Position numbers and translations under genes: made by a program. The notes below the pieces were generated by a model. The model ran no database searches. It was not told where the DNA came from and was given only the letters and a program-made list of their open reading frames with translations. This document shows, one piece after another, positions 5,174 to 5,978 of a stretch of DNA of 5,978 bases. Numbering within the stretch: position 1 is the stretch's first letter; the number at the start of each line of letters is the position of its first letter. The stretch is from assembly GCA_903830015.1 (NCBI GenBank), contig CAIKSH010000005.1, positions 1 to 5,978 of the forward strand, given 5' to 3'. The DNA comes from an uncultured Solirubrobacterales bacterium. GTDB taxonomy: Bacteria; Actinomycetota; Thermoleophilia; Solirubrobacterales; Solirubrobacteraceae.

Positions 5174-5978
5174 TCAGGAGGCTCCCTCGACGACCGCCAC
5201 GAGGCGCCCGCAGGCCGCCTCGCACTCCTCCTCGCCGGGTGCCTCGACCATCACCCGGACCAGCTCCTCGGTGCCGCTCGCGCGCACCAGCACGCGGCCG
5301 CGCCCCTCGAGGGCCTCGCCTTCCTCGGCGGCCGCCTGCTGGACCGCGGCCAGCGCAGCCTCCTTATCGGCCACCTGCACGTTCACCAGCCTCTGGGGAA
5401 GCTTCTCCATCGCCGACCGGTCAGCGAGGTCCGATGCCCCCAGGGCCTCGAGCGTGAGCAGGGCGCTGGCAATTCCATCACCGGAGGGAACGAAGCCGGT
5501 ATCGATGATGTGGCCCGACTGCTCACCCCCCAGGTTCCAGCCGCGCCTCAGGAGCTCTTCGAGGACGTAGCGGTCGCCCACGTCGGTTACCGCAACCTCG
5601 ATCCCCGCGTCGCGCATGGCGGTGTGGAAGCCGTAGTTGGTCATCACCGTTACCGCCACGCCGCCCCCGAGCCGGTCCTGCTCACGGAGGTGCAGGGCGG
5701 CCAGGGCGATCAGCTCGTCGCCGTCGACCACCACTCCGTTGCGGTCGGCGGCCAGGACGCGGTCGGCGTCGCCGTCGAAGGCGAACCCGGCGTCGAAGCC
5801 ACCGTCGGCGACAGCGGCTGCCAGGGATTCGACGTGAGTCGACCCCACTCCGTCGTTGATGTTGCGACCGTCCGGCTCGATGCCCGTGGCGCTCACGTCG
5901 GCTCCCAGCCGGCGGAAGATTTCCGGCCCCACCCGGTAGGCCGCTCCGTTGGCGCAGTCGAGGAGGATCCGGCGTCCC
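5174..5978 (-). CDS. glmM: Phosphoglucosamine mutase, C-terminal part (5' end cut by window edge)
   Basis: Converts glucosamine-6-phosphate to glucosamine-1-phosphate, the step after GlmS on the way to UDP-GlcNAc. The window holds 267 codons before the TGA at 5176-5174; the family is about 445 residues, so roughly the first 175-180, including the phosphoserine loop, lie outside. Visible-residue motifs are LLDCANGAAYRV (5-16); GIEPDGRNINDGVGSTH (32-48); the metal-binding DGDADR (68-73) at the end of domain 2; VGDRYVLEE (133-141); GEQSGHII (151-158), the sugar-recognition loop whose Gln is typical of GlmM rather than of PMM/PGM-type mutases; and the phosphate-binding RASGTE (232-237) in domain 4. 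The residue after SGTE is Glu where Pro is usual. The frame is intact throughout, and glmS follows directly, as in many Actinobacteria. Confidence 0.97.
   Translation of the reverse strand, partial: GRRILLDCANGAAYRVGPEIFRRLGADVSATGIEPDGRNINDGVGSTHVESLAAAVADGGFDAGFAFDGDADRVLAADRNGVVVDGDELIALAALHLREQDRLGGGVAVTVMTNYGFHTAMRDAGIEVAVTDVGDRYVLEELLRRGWNLGGEQSGHIIDTGFVPSGDGIASALLTLEALGASDLADRSAMEKLPQRLVNVQVADKEAALAAVQQAAAEEGEALEGRGRVLVRASGTEELVRVMVEAPGEEECEAACGRLVAVVEGAS

Noticed and set aside
1..5978. Mobile element, defence system, CRISPR array or RNA gene
   Set aside because: Every stretch is occupied by a recognisable housekeeping gene or a gap of at most 52 bases. No inverted-repeat ends, transposase motifs, direct-repeat arrays or tRNA-like cloverleaf were seen.

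Overview
This window is a tightly packed block of six genes, all on the minus strand, with no other gene I can support. Very high GC content, GTG starts at three of the five visible start codons, and gene order point to a high-GC actinobacterium. The order glmM, glmS, acpS, nnr, alr matches the cell-wall and housekeeping neighbourhood of Actinobacteria such as Mycobacterium, in a more compact form. The AcpS and CBS proteins look like those I associate with Thermoleophilia-type lineages, but that finer placement is inference and is not proven here.

Layout in the direction of transcription, from high to low coordinates: the C-terminal 267 residues of phosphoglucosamine mutase GlmM (5174-5978, cut by the window edge); a 52-base gap holding a strong hairpin; complete glucosamine-fructose-6-phosphate aminotransferase GlmS (3259-5121); a 46-base gap; holo-ACP synthase AcpS (2856-3212); a bifunctional NAD(P)HX epimerase/dehydratase Nnr (1339-2859), overlapping acpS by four bases; a stand-alone two-CBS-domain protein (856-1323) after a 15-base gap; and the N-terminal 282 residues of alanine racemase Alr (1-848, cut by the window edge) after 7 bases. 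No gene-free stretch exceeds 52 bases. There are no tRNAs, rRNAs, mobile elements, CRISPR arrays or obvious repeats.

Functionally, GlmS and GlmM make glucosamine-6-phosphate and then glucosamine-1-phosphate, which feed UDP-GlcNAc and peptidoglycan. Alr supplies D-alanine for the peptidoglycan stem peptide. AcpS activates the acyl carrier protein for lipid synthesis. Nnr repairs hydrated NAD(P)H. The CBS protein is probably an adenine-nucleotide-responsive regulator or sensor of unknown target.

The enzymes themselves are ordinary. The most notable signal is regulatory. In three of the four true intergenic gaps a TANNNT -10-like hexamer sits 6, 6 and 8 bases upstream of the start codon of acpS, the CBS gene and glmS, and none of these genes has a convincing Shine-Dalgarno sequence. 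This is the arrangement expected of actinobacterial leaderless transcripts, and it suggests several internal promoters inside what looks like a single operon. I see no evidence of a new defence, mobile or biosynthetic system.
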